Source: Bacteroidia bacterium | Lineage (GTDB): Bacteria > Bacteroidota > Bacteroidia > J057 > JADKCL01 | DNA: 64,000 nucleotides | Direction: 5' to 3' | Assembly: GCA_020635905.1 (NCBI GenBank) | Contig: JACJYV010000001.1 | Location: 1,364,001-1,428,000 of the forward strand | In this document: piece by piece, positions 9,307 to 17,870 of the stretch | How the letters are laid out: each line of letters begins with the position of its first letter | How positions within the stretch are numbered: the stretch's first letter is position 1 | The notes under the pieces: generated by a model | Seen by the model: only the letters and a program-made list of their open reading frames with translations | What the model was told of the DNA's origin: nothing | The model's database searches: none | Program-made: the position numbers and the translations under genes

Positions 9307-10476
9307 ATGTCAAAATGGTGGGCGATATTATCCTTTGGGATGATTTTACATACATTCGCATCAGGTCAGACCGGGTTTACCAGTCTGGTTGGATGCCTGC
9401 GGCCGCCCGATTCCACCACCATCGACCTGCTCAATGACTACGCCTGGTCGATTGCCCGCAACAACCCCGACAGCGCCGAAATCTATGCCCGGGAGGCAAT
9501 CCGCGAGGCCAATACCCTCGGAGGCTACCCAAAGGGGCTCATCAATGCCCATATTTTGCTCGGCATCATTCACAAAGACAAAGGTTACTTTGGGCTCTCC
9601 GTGGAGCATTACCTGTTGGCTATGGAGCTTTCCGAATCCACAGGCGACCACCTGAGGGTATCTGGCTGCCTCAACAACCTGGGCTCGGTGGCCCAGGAAC
9701 AGGGTAAATTTGCCGAAGCCCTCGATTATTTCCGGCGCTCGCTGGCCCTCGAAGAACAATACGGACAGGATGAAGGGCAGCGGTCCATTCGCCTCTTCAA
9801 TATCGGGGAAGCCTATCAGCAACTCGACAGCCTCGACGAGGCCACGGCCTACTATTATAATTCTCTCCTGATCGAAGAAAAGCTGGACAGCAAAGAAGGT
9901 ATTTTTTATGCCCGGTTGGGAATCGGGAAGGTGGATTTGCGCACTGGAAATTATGCCAAAGCCGGGGAAGAATTACACAAAGCCCTCGATCTGGCCGAAA
10001 CATTGGAGAATAATCCGGGTATTTGTGAAACAAATATCGCCCTGGGAGACCTGGCTTTGCAGCAAAAGTCCCGGGACCGGGCCTTTAGTTATTACGATAC
10101 TGCCCTGCAGCGGGCCCAAAATTCGGGATACAAAAAGCTGCAAACCGAGGCCCTGTACGGGCTCTACCGCACCCATCTGGCCATGGACCGGCCTGATCTG
10201 GCCCTCAAAAAGCTGGAAGCTTACCATGCCCTCCGCGATGAAATCAACTCTGCCGTGGTGAATACCCGCATTGGCGAACTTCAAGCCCGTTACGACCTGA
10301 AGAAAAAGGAGCAGGAACTGGAATTACTGCGCAAAGAAGAGCTGTTGCGGAAGAATGAAGTAAAATATGAGCGGAAATTGCGCAACTACCTCCTTTTCAC
10401 CATCGCCTTTGTCCTGATTCTCATCCTGATCAATTTCCGGCGCAGCCGGACGGGAAGGGGGAACCAACATGCCTGA
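9307..10476 (+). CDS. TPR-repeat membrane protein, partner of LytTR regulator
   Basis: 389 residues. An N-terminal signal peptide (MSKWWAILSFGMILHTFASG) is followed by about seven TPR units (residues ~40-320, for example ALDYFRRSLALEEQYG), a charged coiled coil (KKKEQELELLRKEELLRKNE) and one transmembrane helix (NYLLFTIAFVLILILINF), then a short basic tail. This is the architecture of the Bacteroidota TPR histidine kinases, but the kinase part is absent: the protein stops 13 residues after the membrane helix. The next gene (LytTR) overlaps it by 8 bp, so the two are translationally coupled, and the TPR protein probably acts as the periplasmic sensor for that membrane-bound regulator. Ligand unknown. 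Confidence 0.85.
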   Translation: MSKWWAILSFGMILHTFASGQTGFTSLVGCLRPPDSTTIDLLNDYAWSIARNNPDSAEIYAREAIREANTLGGYPKGLINAHILLGIIHKDKGYFGLSVEHYLLAMELSESTGDHLRVSGCLNNLGSVAQEQGKFAEALDYFRRSLALEEQYGQDEGQRSIRLFNIGEAYQQLDSLDEATAYYYNSLLIEEKLDSKEGIFYARLGIGKVDLRTGNYAKAGEELHKALDLAETLENNPGICETNIALGDLALQQKSRDRAFSYYDTALQRAQNSGYKKLQTEALYGLYRTHLAMDRPDLALKKLEAYHALRDEINSAVVNTRIGELQARYDLKKKEQELELLRKEELLRKNEVKYERKLRNYLLFTIAFVLILILINFRRSRTGRGNQHA

Positions 10477-11287
10477 GTCAAAAACATTTTCCCTCCCCGT
10501 ATTGGTGGCCGGTGGCTGCATATTTGGGCTGTATTTCAGTCTGGGGTTGGCCTGGTTTGAAACCTTTGCCTTTCCCGAAGGGAAAGCCTGGCTCTCCTAT
10601 ATCCCCGTATTAATGATTCTGAGCGGGGTTTGCACCTGGCTGGCGGTTTTTCTTTGGGGACCAAAAACTCATTCCCGGATAAAATCAAATGATTTTATCC
10701 GTTTGGGCGGGGTGCCTTTGCTGTCATTTGCCATCGCAGGCCTGTTACTGGCGGGTTATGGCGGATGGATGGAGGGGACTGGCTTCTCCTCAGACCTGAT
10801 TCAACGGATTGGATTTCATCTATTGCTGGTGGGATTGCTGCCTGTGGTTGCGGTATTGGTGTGGTTGCAGGGAAACGGCAGACGCCCCCACCCGGATTCT
10901 GCTCCAAATCAGGAGGCTGTAAGGGAGGATCAGTCAAATAAAAATCCAAGCTGGAAAGTGGAAGGCATCTACCAAAGTCATTTTTCTGCTGGTCAGTTGG
11001 TACTGGTGGAAGCGGCCAATAACTATTGTAAAATCTGGTTTCTCGAAGGTGATTCCCTCAAATCTGACCTCATCCGGGCCAAAATGAAAGATCTGGAGGA
11101 TTCACTTCAGGGAGAAACGGATTTTTTCAGATGTCACCGCTCCTACCTGGTCAACGCCCGGTACGTCAGGGACATAAAAGGCAGTTCCCAGGCTTACCGC
11201 CTGGAAATGGCGCATTTCGGGGAACAGGTCCCCGTATCCCGTTCCTTTGAAGTGGAAGAATTGAAGAAGGCCGCAGGCCTGAAATGA
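10469..11287 (+). CDS. Membrane-anchored LytTR-family transcription regulator
   Basis: 272 residues. Four predicted membrane helices (residues ~6-30, 35-58, 72-95, 108-130; for example LPVLVAGGCIFGLYFSLGLA) precede a linker and a C-terminal LytTR DNA-binding domain (~165-270; VLVEAANNYCKIWF, FFRCHRSYLVNARYV, VPVSRSF). No receiver domain, so it is not a classical response regulator; the signal must come through the membrane, probably from the overlapping TPR protein. 46 bp after its stop are two exact direct repeats with a 20-bp period (11333-11365), the arrangement bound by LytTR dimers, which suggests control of the secreted protein gene at 11526. Confidence 0.9.
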   Translation: MPESKTFSLPVLVAGGCIFGLYFSLGLAWFETFAFPEGKAWLSYIPVLMILSGVCTWLAVFLWGPKTHSRIKSNDFIRLGGVPLLSFAIAGLLLAGYGGWMEGTGFSSDLIQRIGFHLLLVGLLPVVAVLVWLQGNGRRPHPDSAPNQEAVREDQSNKNPSWKVEGIYQSHFSAGQLVLVEAANNYCKIWFLEGDSLKSDLIRAKMKDLEDSLQGETDFFRCHRSYLVNARYVRDIKGSSQAYRLEMAHFGEQVPVSRSFEVEELKKAAGLK

Positions 11288-11332
11288 AATCTGCATCTGT
11301 ATTTTCCGGGATAATTTTCTCCAAATCCCCCT

Positions 11333-11365
11333 AACCATTCACCCCGAAAACCAACCATTCACCCC
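11333..11365 (+). promoter_or_regulatory. Direct repeats, candidate LytTR binding site
   Basis: AACCATTCACCCC occurs exactly at 11333-11345 and again at 11353-11365 (20-bp period, about two helical turns). A weaker third copy, AAGCCAGTGACC, begins near 11372. The site lies between the LytTR gene and the T9SS protein gene starting at 11526. Confidence 0.55.
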
Positions 11366-11525
11366 AAAAGCAAGCCAGTGACCACATTTAAAGGCATTTC
11401 GTCACAAAATCCCATTTGATTCCCTTTTCTTCCCGAACTTCTTTCTCAATCACATTCGTGTAAAATCTCCTGCTTCGGGCCTTTGGCCCGCGCAGCATTC
11501 TGTTGTCCATCCTAAAGGTCTGATT

Positions 11526-13490
11526 ATGAAGAAAAATTCAACTTCCGCTTTCATTGCTTCGCTCAAATCACTCAGCATCGGGTTGTGTCTGCTGTTGCTG
11601 GCTGCCGGGTCAGCCCTCGAAGCCCAGACTTTTCACACCTACGGCGGTGTCATCCCCAACAACAGCACTGGAAATTGTTTCAGCCTCAATGTGGGCACCA
11701 TTGGCAACCTGACTGCCAGCCACGGCATAGTGCGGGTCTGTCTTTCCATCAACCAGGCCCGCCCCGCCGACCTCGACATTTCCCTGCGCAGCCCCGACGG
11801 AACGGTGGTTTCGCTCTCCACAGATAACGGAGGCACCTCAGGCAACGACTATTACGAAGGAATGTGTTTCAGCGACTGCGGCCCCAGCGGTCCCATCACC
11901 TCAGGTTCCAATTTCAGGGGCGTTTACCTGCCCGAAGCGGCCTTGTCCACCTTCAATTCAGGCGTGAGCGGAGATGGTATCTGGCAATTATGCATTGACG
12001 ACGACAATGCCCTGGGAGGCGACGGCACCCTCAACTACTGGTCACTTTCTTTCAATACAATCACTCCCCCCTCAACCCCTTCCGGCGAAACCTGCGCCCT
12101 GGCCTATCCCCTTACCAACCTGCCCTTCGAGCATACCTGCATGACCCTCGCCGGCTCCCTCGACAACTACAGCGCCTGCACAGGCATGATGGAAGGCGCT
12201 GATTATCTGTATGCCTACACCCCCGCCGATACGGACGAGTACCTGAGCATCGACATTGCCCAGGATTTCTTTGCCCCTTCAGGATTTCCTACCGTTCTGC
12301 TGCTCGACACCTGCCCGGATGTGGCGTTTCCTGCGAATTGCATTCAGTACGAAATCCAGATGAACAGTACGGAAAACATCCTCCACATCACCTCCCAACC
12401 CATGAAGCAGGGTAAAACCTATTACATTGTGGCCGCCAGCACCTCAGGCACAGGAGGCACTTACGATATGCGCATCAGTTCGGGTAAAAACGGGAACGAA
12501 AACTGCCTTCAGGCGACCGTGATCGACCAGGAAAAGGAGTACGCAGGCAATAACTACCTCGCCGCCGATCCCAATCTGCAAGCCCCCAACACCACTGAGA
12601 TGCCCTGCAATGGCTCCATTGACAACTTCATTTACTATACTTTTACCACAGATGCCGTGGGCTCGACCGTGTATGTGAACGTGACCGACATCGACTGCGA
12701 CCTGAGTTGCGGAGGCAGTTGCGGCATCCAGTTGGCCCTGTTTCAGGAGCCTGTGGGCGGCGCTTGCCTGGGCCCGGGTAGCTGGGGAGCCCCCGTTTAC
12801 TGCGAGTCTTCAACCGAAACCAACGAATACTATGCCTGGACCGGACTCGTTCCCAATACCCGTTACTATCTGATGGTGGACGGTAATGCAGGCTCCAAAT
12901 GTGTCTGGAATCTGAGGGCCATGGGAGATTTTGTGCAAATTCTGCCCGTACAACTGAGTGACCTGGCCGTCAGGCACACCTCAGGCGTAAATTTACTGAC
13001 CTGGAAAACCCTTTCTGAGGTGAATTTCAGCCATTATATGGTTGAGCACAGCCGTTCCCTCCCCGACTTTGAAAAAGTGGGCCAGGTGGAAGCCAGGGGT
13101 CAGAATAAAGGAGAAGCCAATTACACCTTCAGCCACCCTGCCGCCGAAAAAGGCTGGCACTACTACCGCCTCAGGAATGTGGACCTGAACGGAAAGGAGA
13201 CCTTTTCCGCCATTGTGCAGGTCTATGTGGAAGGCGAGGAGAATTCATTTGAAATTTATCCCAATCCTGCCCGTGACGAGGTTTTTGTAAAAATTGAGGC
13301 CGAAGGTGCAACCAGCCTCCGTATGCTGGACCTGAACGGCCGAGAACTTAGCCGGTCCGTGCTCCCATCCAATTCTGGACCGCAAACGCACAGGTTGGAC
13401 CTCAACGGGATGCAGGCAGGCATTTTCCTGCTCGAACTGGATTTTCGGAATGGAACCCGCAAACTGGAAAAGCTGGTGGTCAGCAATTAA
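11526..13490 (+). CDS. T9SS-secreted protein with proprotein convertase P-domain
   Basis: 654 residues. Signal peptide (residues ~1-34, ending SALEAQ). Residues ~40-170 are a P-domain (proprotein convertase beta barrel: GIVRVCLSINQARPADLDISLRSPDG ... SGDGIWQLCIDDD), normally the C-terminal cap of subtilisin-like proteases but here without any protease domain. A Cys-rich beta region with PPC-like modules follows (~180-470; for example NFIYYTFTTDAVGSTVYV), then a fibronectin-like linker and a T9SS type A sorting domain at the C terminus (IYPNPARDEVFV ... GIFLLEL ... KLVVSN). It is expected to be secreted and anchored on the cell surface. Candidate LytTR target because of the repeats 160 bp upstream. 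Function unknown; adhesion or carbohydrate binding is possible. Confidence 0.88.
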   Translation: MKKNSTSAFIASLKSLSIGLCLLLLAAGSALEAQTFHTYGGVIPNNSTGNCFSLNVGTIGNLTASHGIVRVCLSINQARPADLDISLRSPDGTVVSLSTDNGGTSGNDYYEGMCFSDCGPSGPITSGSNFRGVYLPEAALSTFNSGVSGDGIWQLCIDDDNALGGDGTLNYWSLSFNTITPPSTPSGETCALAYPLTNLPFEHTCMTLAGSLDNYSACTGMMEGADYLYAYTPADTDEYLSIDIAQDFFAPSGFPTVLLLDTCPDVAFPANCIQYEIQMNSTENILHITSQPMKQGKTYYIVAASTSGTGGTYDMRISSGKNGNENCLQATVIDQEKEYAGNNYLAADPNLQAPNTTEMPCNGSIDNFIYYTFTTDAVGSTVYVNVTDIDCDLSCGGSCGIQLALFQEPVGGACLGPGSWGAPVYCESSTETNEYYAWTGLVPNTRYYLMVDGNAGSKCVWNLRAMGDFVQILPVQLSDLAVRHTSGVNLLTWKTLSEVNFSHYMVEHSRSLPDFEKVGQVEARGQNKGEANYTFSHPAAEKGWHYYRLRNVDLNGKETFSAIVQVYVEGEENSFEIYPNPARDEVFVKIEAEGATSLRMLDLNGRELSRSVLPSNSGPQTHRLDLNGMQAGIFLLELDFRNGTRKLEKLVVSN

Positions 13491-13514
13491 ATTTCCCCCC
13501 CGGGGCCAGGCCTT

Positions 13515-15542
13515 TTACTTTCCTGAAACCGGCAAAGTAAATGCAAATTCACTCCCCTCCCCGGGCTTGCTGCTGGCTTTGAGCGTGCCATGATTCAGTT
13601 TGAGAAATTCCTGCACCAGGGTCAGACCCAGCCCGCTGCCTTTTTCACCTGCGGTGCCTTCACTGTTTTTCCGCTGGTCAAGCTTCAGCAGATTTTCCAG
13701 CTGAGCAGGCTCCATACCCACCCCCTGATCCTGGACGGCAATCCGCAGGGCTCCATTCACCCGCTGCCCCGCAATGCGGATCACGCTGCCCTGGTGAGAA
13801 AATTTAACCGCATTGGAAACCAGGTTGCGGGTCACCAGATACACCGCGTCGGGGTCGGCCCAGGAAGTAAAATCCTGGTTGATATCGATCTCAATGTCAA
13901 TGCCTTTGCCCTGGGCAATCTCGCGGTGTTGATCCACCACTTCCTCCACAATGGGGCAAATACGGATGTTTTGGGGATTGTGGGGAATGCGTTTGAGCTG
14001 GGTAAATGACCAGTTGAGCAGGTTGTCGAGGAGCTGGTTGAGCTGGTCGGCCGCCCGGTCGAGCTTTTCGGTCAGCTCAACGATCTTTTCGGGTTTGTCA
14101 CGCTGCAAATAGCGCTTGATAATGGCTCCCAGCCCCTGGAAGGAAGTGGTATGGCCGCGCAGGTCGTGGGCGATGATGGCAAAGAAACGGTCCTTGGTGG
14201 CGTTGAGATCCTTGAGTTCGACCTGGGCGGCTTCGAGGCTGCGCTTGGCTTTGCGAAGCTGTAACACAAAATAGAGGATGGTCAGGAGCATTAAAACCAA
14301 AAATGCGGCAATCAGGCCAAAAATGAGGTTACGGCGACGAGCGGCTTCAAGGTCCAAAGCCTGTAATTCCTTTTGTTTTTCCAGCATGGCAATGTCGAAT
14401 TCCTTGTCCCTGAGATTATAGCGTGCTTCTGCATCCTCCAGCCTTTGGTCCAGGCTGGCTTCGCTGAGGGAATCCTTGAGGGCAGTGGCTTTGAGACTAT
14501 AATCAAGCGCAGAAACCGTATTTCCCATCTTCTGAAATGCCACTGAAAGACTCTGGAAATTCTTTGCCATGATTTCCGCATTACCCATTTTCCTGGCCAG
14601 ATCTGCACTTCTCTGGTAATACTTCAGGGCCTGAGCCACATTCCCCTCGGCGAGGTAAATATCTCCCAGATACTGGGACGAGGACTGTTGCTCCACGATG
14701 GCCTGGGTGATATTGGTAAATTCCTGGGCCTCCAGAAAGCGTTTTTTTGCATCGTCTCTATTTCCATGAGCCAGGCTTATGGTGCCCAATTCGATCAGGG
14801 AAATTGCCGCCGCCTGGTAATCTCCCACCCGTTTTTCAAGCTCAAGAGCCTCAATCAGAATGGAAATTGCCTTCTCCTCCTGTCCGAGTTTATTATACTG
14901 CATGCCCATCAGGGTCAGAATAAAGCCTTCCTCAAACTGATTTTCCAGCTTGCGTGAATATCCCAGGGCTATTTCCAGGTATTTCAGAGATTCTTCGAAT
15001 CTCCCAAAACTCCCTTTCAACCAGGCCAGGGTACGGTAGGCAAACAGCAGAATCCCCTCATTATTCCCCGCTTTTCCAATCCTGATCGCAGCATAAAGTG
15101 GCACAAAGGCAGAATCCATGAGCTGATCATTGCAATAATTTACACTCAGATCCACCAGACTCATGGAAAGGTATTTGGTGTCGTTGACTTTATTATAATA
15201 ATTCGCCGTCTCCCGCAGGAGTTTTCGGGAAATTTTCCTGTCCCCGTGTGCCTCCACGATTCCTGCGTAATAATAGGTCGCCTTGTAATAGCACGGTTCA
15301 CATTTATACCTTTGGGAAAGTTCGCGGACGGCTACCAGATATTTGGTGGCTGAATCTGGAATATCCATATGGCGGTAAGAATTGCCCAGCGCAATCATGA
15401 CGTCAATTTTGGCCGAATCATCTTCTATCGTACGAAGTAAGGCGGTAAGACTGTCTGCTTCGTGGAATACATTCTCTCCCTGAGCCGGCAATAAATTGAA
15501 ACTACTTAACAGAATAAGCATTAAAAGACATGTCCTTTTCAT
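13515..15542 (-). CDS. TPR-containing sensor histidine kinase
   Basis: 675 residues. Signal peptide (MKRTCLLMLILLSSFNLLPAQG), a periplasmic region of TPR helices (~30-345), a short coiled coil, one transmembrane helix (~400-424, LIFGLIAAFLVLMLLTILYF), then a cytoplasmic kinase: HisKA dimerisation domain with the phospho-accepting His in FFAIIAHDLRGH (His ~459) and a HATPase_c domain with N-box (RNLVSNAVKFS), G1-box (DQGVGM) and G2-box (GSGLGL). All catalytic motifs are intact. The response regulator gene at 15718-16485 lies just upstream on the same strand (175 bp gap) and is the obvious phosphorylation partner. Signal unknown. Confidence 0.93.
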   Translation of the reverse strand: MKRTCLLMLILLSSFNLLPAQGENVFHEADSLTALLRTIEDDSAKIDVMIALGNSYRHMDIPDSATKYLVAVRELSQRYKCEPCYYKATYYYAGIVEAHGDRKISRKLLRETANYYNKVNDTKYLSMSLVDLSVNYCNDQLMDSAFVPLYAAIRIGKAGNNEGILLFAYRTLAWLKGSFGRFEESLKYLEIALGYSRKLENQFEEGFILTLMGMQYNKLGQEEKAISILIEALELEKRVGDYQAAAISLIELGTISLAHGNRDDAKKRFLEAQEFTNITQAIVEQQSSSQYLGDIYLAEGNVAQALKYYQRSADLARKMGNAEIMAKNFQSLSVAFQKMGNTVSALDYSLKATALKDSLSEASLDQRLEDAEARYNLRDKEFDIAMLEKQKELQALDLEAARRRNLIFGLIAAFLVLMLLTILYFVLQLRKAKRSLEAAQVELKDLNATKDRFFAIIAHDLRGHTTSFQGLGAIIKRYLQRDKPEKIVELTEKLDRAADQLNQLLDNLLNWSFTQLKRIPHNPQNIRICPIVEEVVDQHREIAQGKGIDIEIDINQDFTSWADPDAVYLVTRNLVSNAVKFSHQGSVIRIAGQRVNGALRIAVQDQGVGMEPAQLENLLKLDQRKNSEGTAGEKGSGLGLTLVQEFLKLNHGTLKASSKPGEGSEFAFTLPVSGK

Positions 15543-15717
15543 GTGCTCGCAGAATTGGGGTGATTATGAGGGTAATAGCAAAGTTTGGGAGTGAAAAAAC
15601 TCCTCCCTTTCTCCGTTCAAAAGAAAAACCAGGGCTAAAGCCAAAAAACAGGTGTGGATTTCAAAAATATCAATTCATCCAAATTCCCACAAAAAAACTT
15701 TGCTGAAGCAACCCTTT

Positions 15718-16485
15718 TCAACCCAGCAAACTGATTCTTTTGAATAATTCGTCCCGGTAATTCTTACCCAGGGGCAAATCCTGCCCGGCAACCTGAATGG
15801 TGGACTCCTTTTCGTTGATGTGATCCACACTTTCCAGATTGATGATGCAGCCGCGGTGGGTGCGTACAAACTTTTCGGGAGGCAGTCGTTCCAAAAGTCG
15901 CCCCAGGGAAGTCCTGACCGGCAACCTCCGTTCGCCCACATGCAGGTCACAGTATTTTTCGCCCGCCACCGTGATGTGGGTGACTTCACCCGTTCGAACC
16001 TTTTTCAGGTGATCTCCCACCCGCACAAAAAAGGAACCATTCACCAGGGGAGGCCCCAGAGCGGCCTGAATCTTCATCTCATCCCCCTTGTTTGCTTCGC
16101 CAGCTTCAAAACGGTGCAAAGCCAGCTCAATACTGCGGCGCAACTCATCCAGCTGATTGATTTTCAGCGGCTTGATCAAAAAGGCCTCAGGCTGGGTGAG
16201 CTTGGCCCGGGAGAAGGTTTCCTGATCGTCGAGGGAGGTGAGGTAAATGACCGGCACCCGGTGACTCTGCCTGACTTCCTCCACAAAATCAATCCCGTCT
16301 TTGCTGCCCGGCAGGTGAATGTCCATGAGCAGCAGGTCGGGCGAATTTTTAAGAAAAGCGGTGCGGGCTTCGGCCAGATTACGGGCAACAAGGATATTTT
16401 CAAACCCCAGTTCTTCCAGGCATATTTCGGCCATTTCAGCATGGAGTTCATTATCTTCTACGATCAGAATGGTAGCTTCTGCCAA
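15718..16485 (-). CDS. LytTR-family response regulator
   Basis: 255 residues. Receiver domain at 1-125 (ILIVEDNE, phospho-acceptor Asp ~55 in LLLMDIHLPG, VIYLTSLDD, Lys in FLIKPL) and LytTR DNA-binding domain at ~150-250 (VTHITVAGEKYCDLHV, FVRTHRGCIINLESV, LPLGKNYR). The start is the TTG at 16485, because the conserved receiver begins immediately after it and no ATG precedes it in frame before the stop at 16524. It is probably phosphorylated by the TPR histidine kinase encoded next on the same strand. Confidence 0.92.
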   Translation of the reverse strand: MAEATILIVEDNELHAEMAEICLEELGFENILVARNLAEARTAFLKNSPDLLLMDIHLPGSKDGIDFVEEVRQSHRVPVIYLTSLDDQETFSRAKLTQPEAFLIKPLKINQLDELRRSIELALHRFEAGEANKGDEMKIQAALGPPLVNGSFFVRVGDHLKKVRTGEVTHITVAGEKYCDLHVGERRLPVRTSLGRLLERLPPEKFVRTHRGCIINLESVDHINEKESTIQVAGQDLPLGKNYRDELFKRISLLG

Positions 16486-16568
16486 ATCCGAGGGGTATTT
16501 TTTGCGTTTTGAAAACCAAATTTAGGAATTAATCTTTTACCTGCACCAACCCCCGGCCACACTTTCTT

Positions 16569-17279
16569 TTACCTGAAAAGCAATTCCGGATCCGGACACA
16601 GCGCCCTCCATTTTTCCAGTTCGTGGGGGAAAGCCACCCCGGGAAAGTCGCCCTCAAAATCCAGCAGATCCAGCATGATTTGCAGGTGCAGGTGAGGCAC
16701 CCAGCCCCCGTTTTCCTCTGCATGACCAATGAAACCAAGCAATTGACCTTGCTTCACCAGATCCCCGGACCTGAAAAGGTCCAACCCACCCCGGCTCAAA
16801 TGCCCGTAAAGGGTAAAAAAGGCAGGTCCGTCCGCAGGTTTGTGAGCCAGGATCAGGGTAGGCCCGTAGTCTTTGGGGCCGGCATTGTCTCTGAGGGAAA
16901 CGACCTGCCCGGGCAGGGCCGCATGCAAAGCCGTTTCGGCTGGAACCCAGTAATCCACGCCCAGGTGGATGGAGCGAAAAGTGTGGTGGGTAGGAGAATA
17001 ATAACTGGCTGCAGTGTAAAACGGCCGGTCCTCCAGGTACCCACCCGCCAGCAACTGGCGGGGGTGCTGCAGGGCCAGTTCTGCAAACTGACTCCCCATA
17101 AAATCCAGGTCATCAAAACTCCCCTCCTGCCACCAGAGACTGTTTTTGCCCAAATTCACCTCCACCCTGCCCGTCAGATTCAGGTGAGGAAACAAATCCC
17201 GCGCCTGCACCTGCTGGCGCTTGCACCAGTCTGCAAAAGCCCCGGCTTTTTGCTGCATATCACGAAGTGAGAATTCCAT
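16569..17279 (-). CDS. M23-family (LytM-type) metallopeptidase without signal peptide
   Basis: 236 residues from the ATG at 17279 (MEFSLRDMQQKAG); the frame continues 28 codons upstream into unlikely hydrophobic sequence. The LytM zinc ligands are present: His and Asp in HLGVDYW (~105, 109) and the HLHLQ pair (~196, 198), with YGHLSR and NGGWVPHLH as in the M23 module that is sometimes fused to class III aminotransferases. No Sec or lipoprotein signal is visible, which is unusual for a peptidoglycan endopeptidase; it may be cytoplasmic, or the real start may be further upstream. It lies downstream of a repeat-rich spacer and upstream of the LytTR regulator gene. Confidence 0.85.
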   Translation of the reverse strand: MEFSLRDMQQKAGAFADWCKRQQVQARDLFPHLNLTGRVEVNLGKNSLWWQEGSFDDLDFMGSQFAELALQHPRQLLAGGYLEDRPFYTAASYYSPTHHTFRSIHLGVDYWVPAETALHAALPGQVVSLRDNAGPKDYGPTLILAHKPADGPAFFTLYGHLSRGGLDLFRSGDLVKQGQLLGFIGHAEENGGWVPHLHLQIMLDLLDFEGDFPGVAFPHELEKWRALCPDPELLFR

Positions 17280-17870
17280 CAGATTGAGTTTCAAAGTGAA
17301 ATTTAGCCAAATTTGACTGAAGCAGTGAATTACCAGGTTAGAAAAAAAGAAGGATGGGTACACTTTCCGGGGCTACGCCCGGAAGAGTCAGACCGCAGCG
17401 CGGTCACATTATTGTAGCCCAAGGATCAGGAAGGTAATCCCCCGACCCCAGAGGGGTCGAATTACCCACCAAAAGGTATTTTGCCGCAACGTGGTTAAAC
17501 CCTCCCCATGGTCATTATTAAATGTCCATTGCCAATTGATTAGGGCGGGTTAATCCCAAAGGGACTAAAGAACCCACCAATTATTTGCTCATTTTTAATT
17601 GTTCATTGTTCTTTGCAAATTGATAGGGCGGGTTAAAACCCACCCCTATGGATTGATCCATTAATTAATGTGACCTGTGGTGGGAGGAATGTAGAAATGG
17701 AGGGTTAAAACCCACCATTTTTTATGCTCATTGTTAATTGTTCTTTGCAAATTGCTCCCCCAAGCCTCTGTGCCCTCTTCCATTTCGTGCCCGCAACAGC
17801 GGAAAACAAAAAACTCCGTGATCTCCGTGGATTACCTTTAGCCAACACGTTCATTGTTCATTGTTCTTTG
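17280..17870. other. Repeat-rich intergenic region, 591 bp
   Basis: No gene found. It contains several palindromes: GACCGC-AGC-GCGGTC near 17389, the large stem-loop at 17432-17467, and repeated GGGTTAAAACCC blocks. Three copies of a TGCTCATT / AATTGTTCTTTG / AATTG module (near 17590, 17720 and 17850) are shared with the tandem repeat region at 22178-22600. It looks like decayed dispersed repeats. Confidence 0.65.
17432..17467. repeat. REP-like palindromic unit
   Basis: Nested inverted repeat: outer arms GGTAAT / ATTACC and inner arms CGACCCC / GGGGTCG around AGA. Resembles the palindromic units found between genes in many Bacteroidota. Confidence 0.55.
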
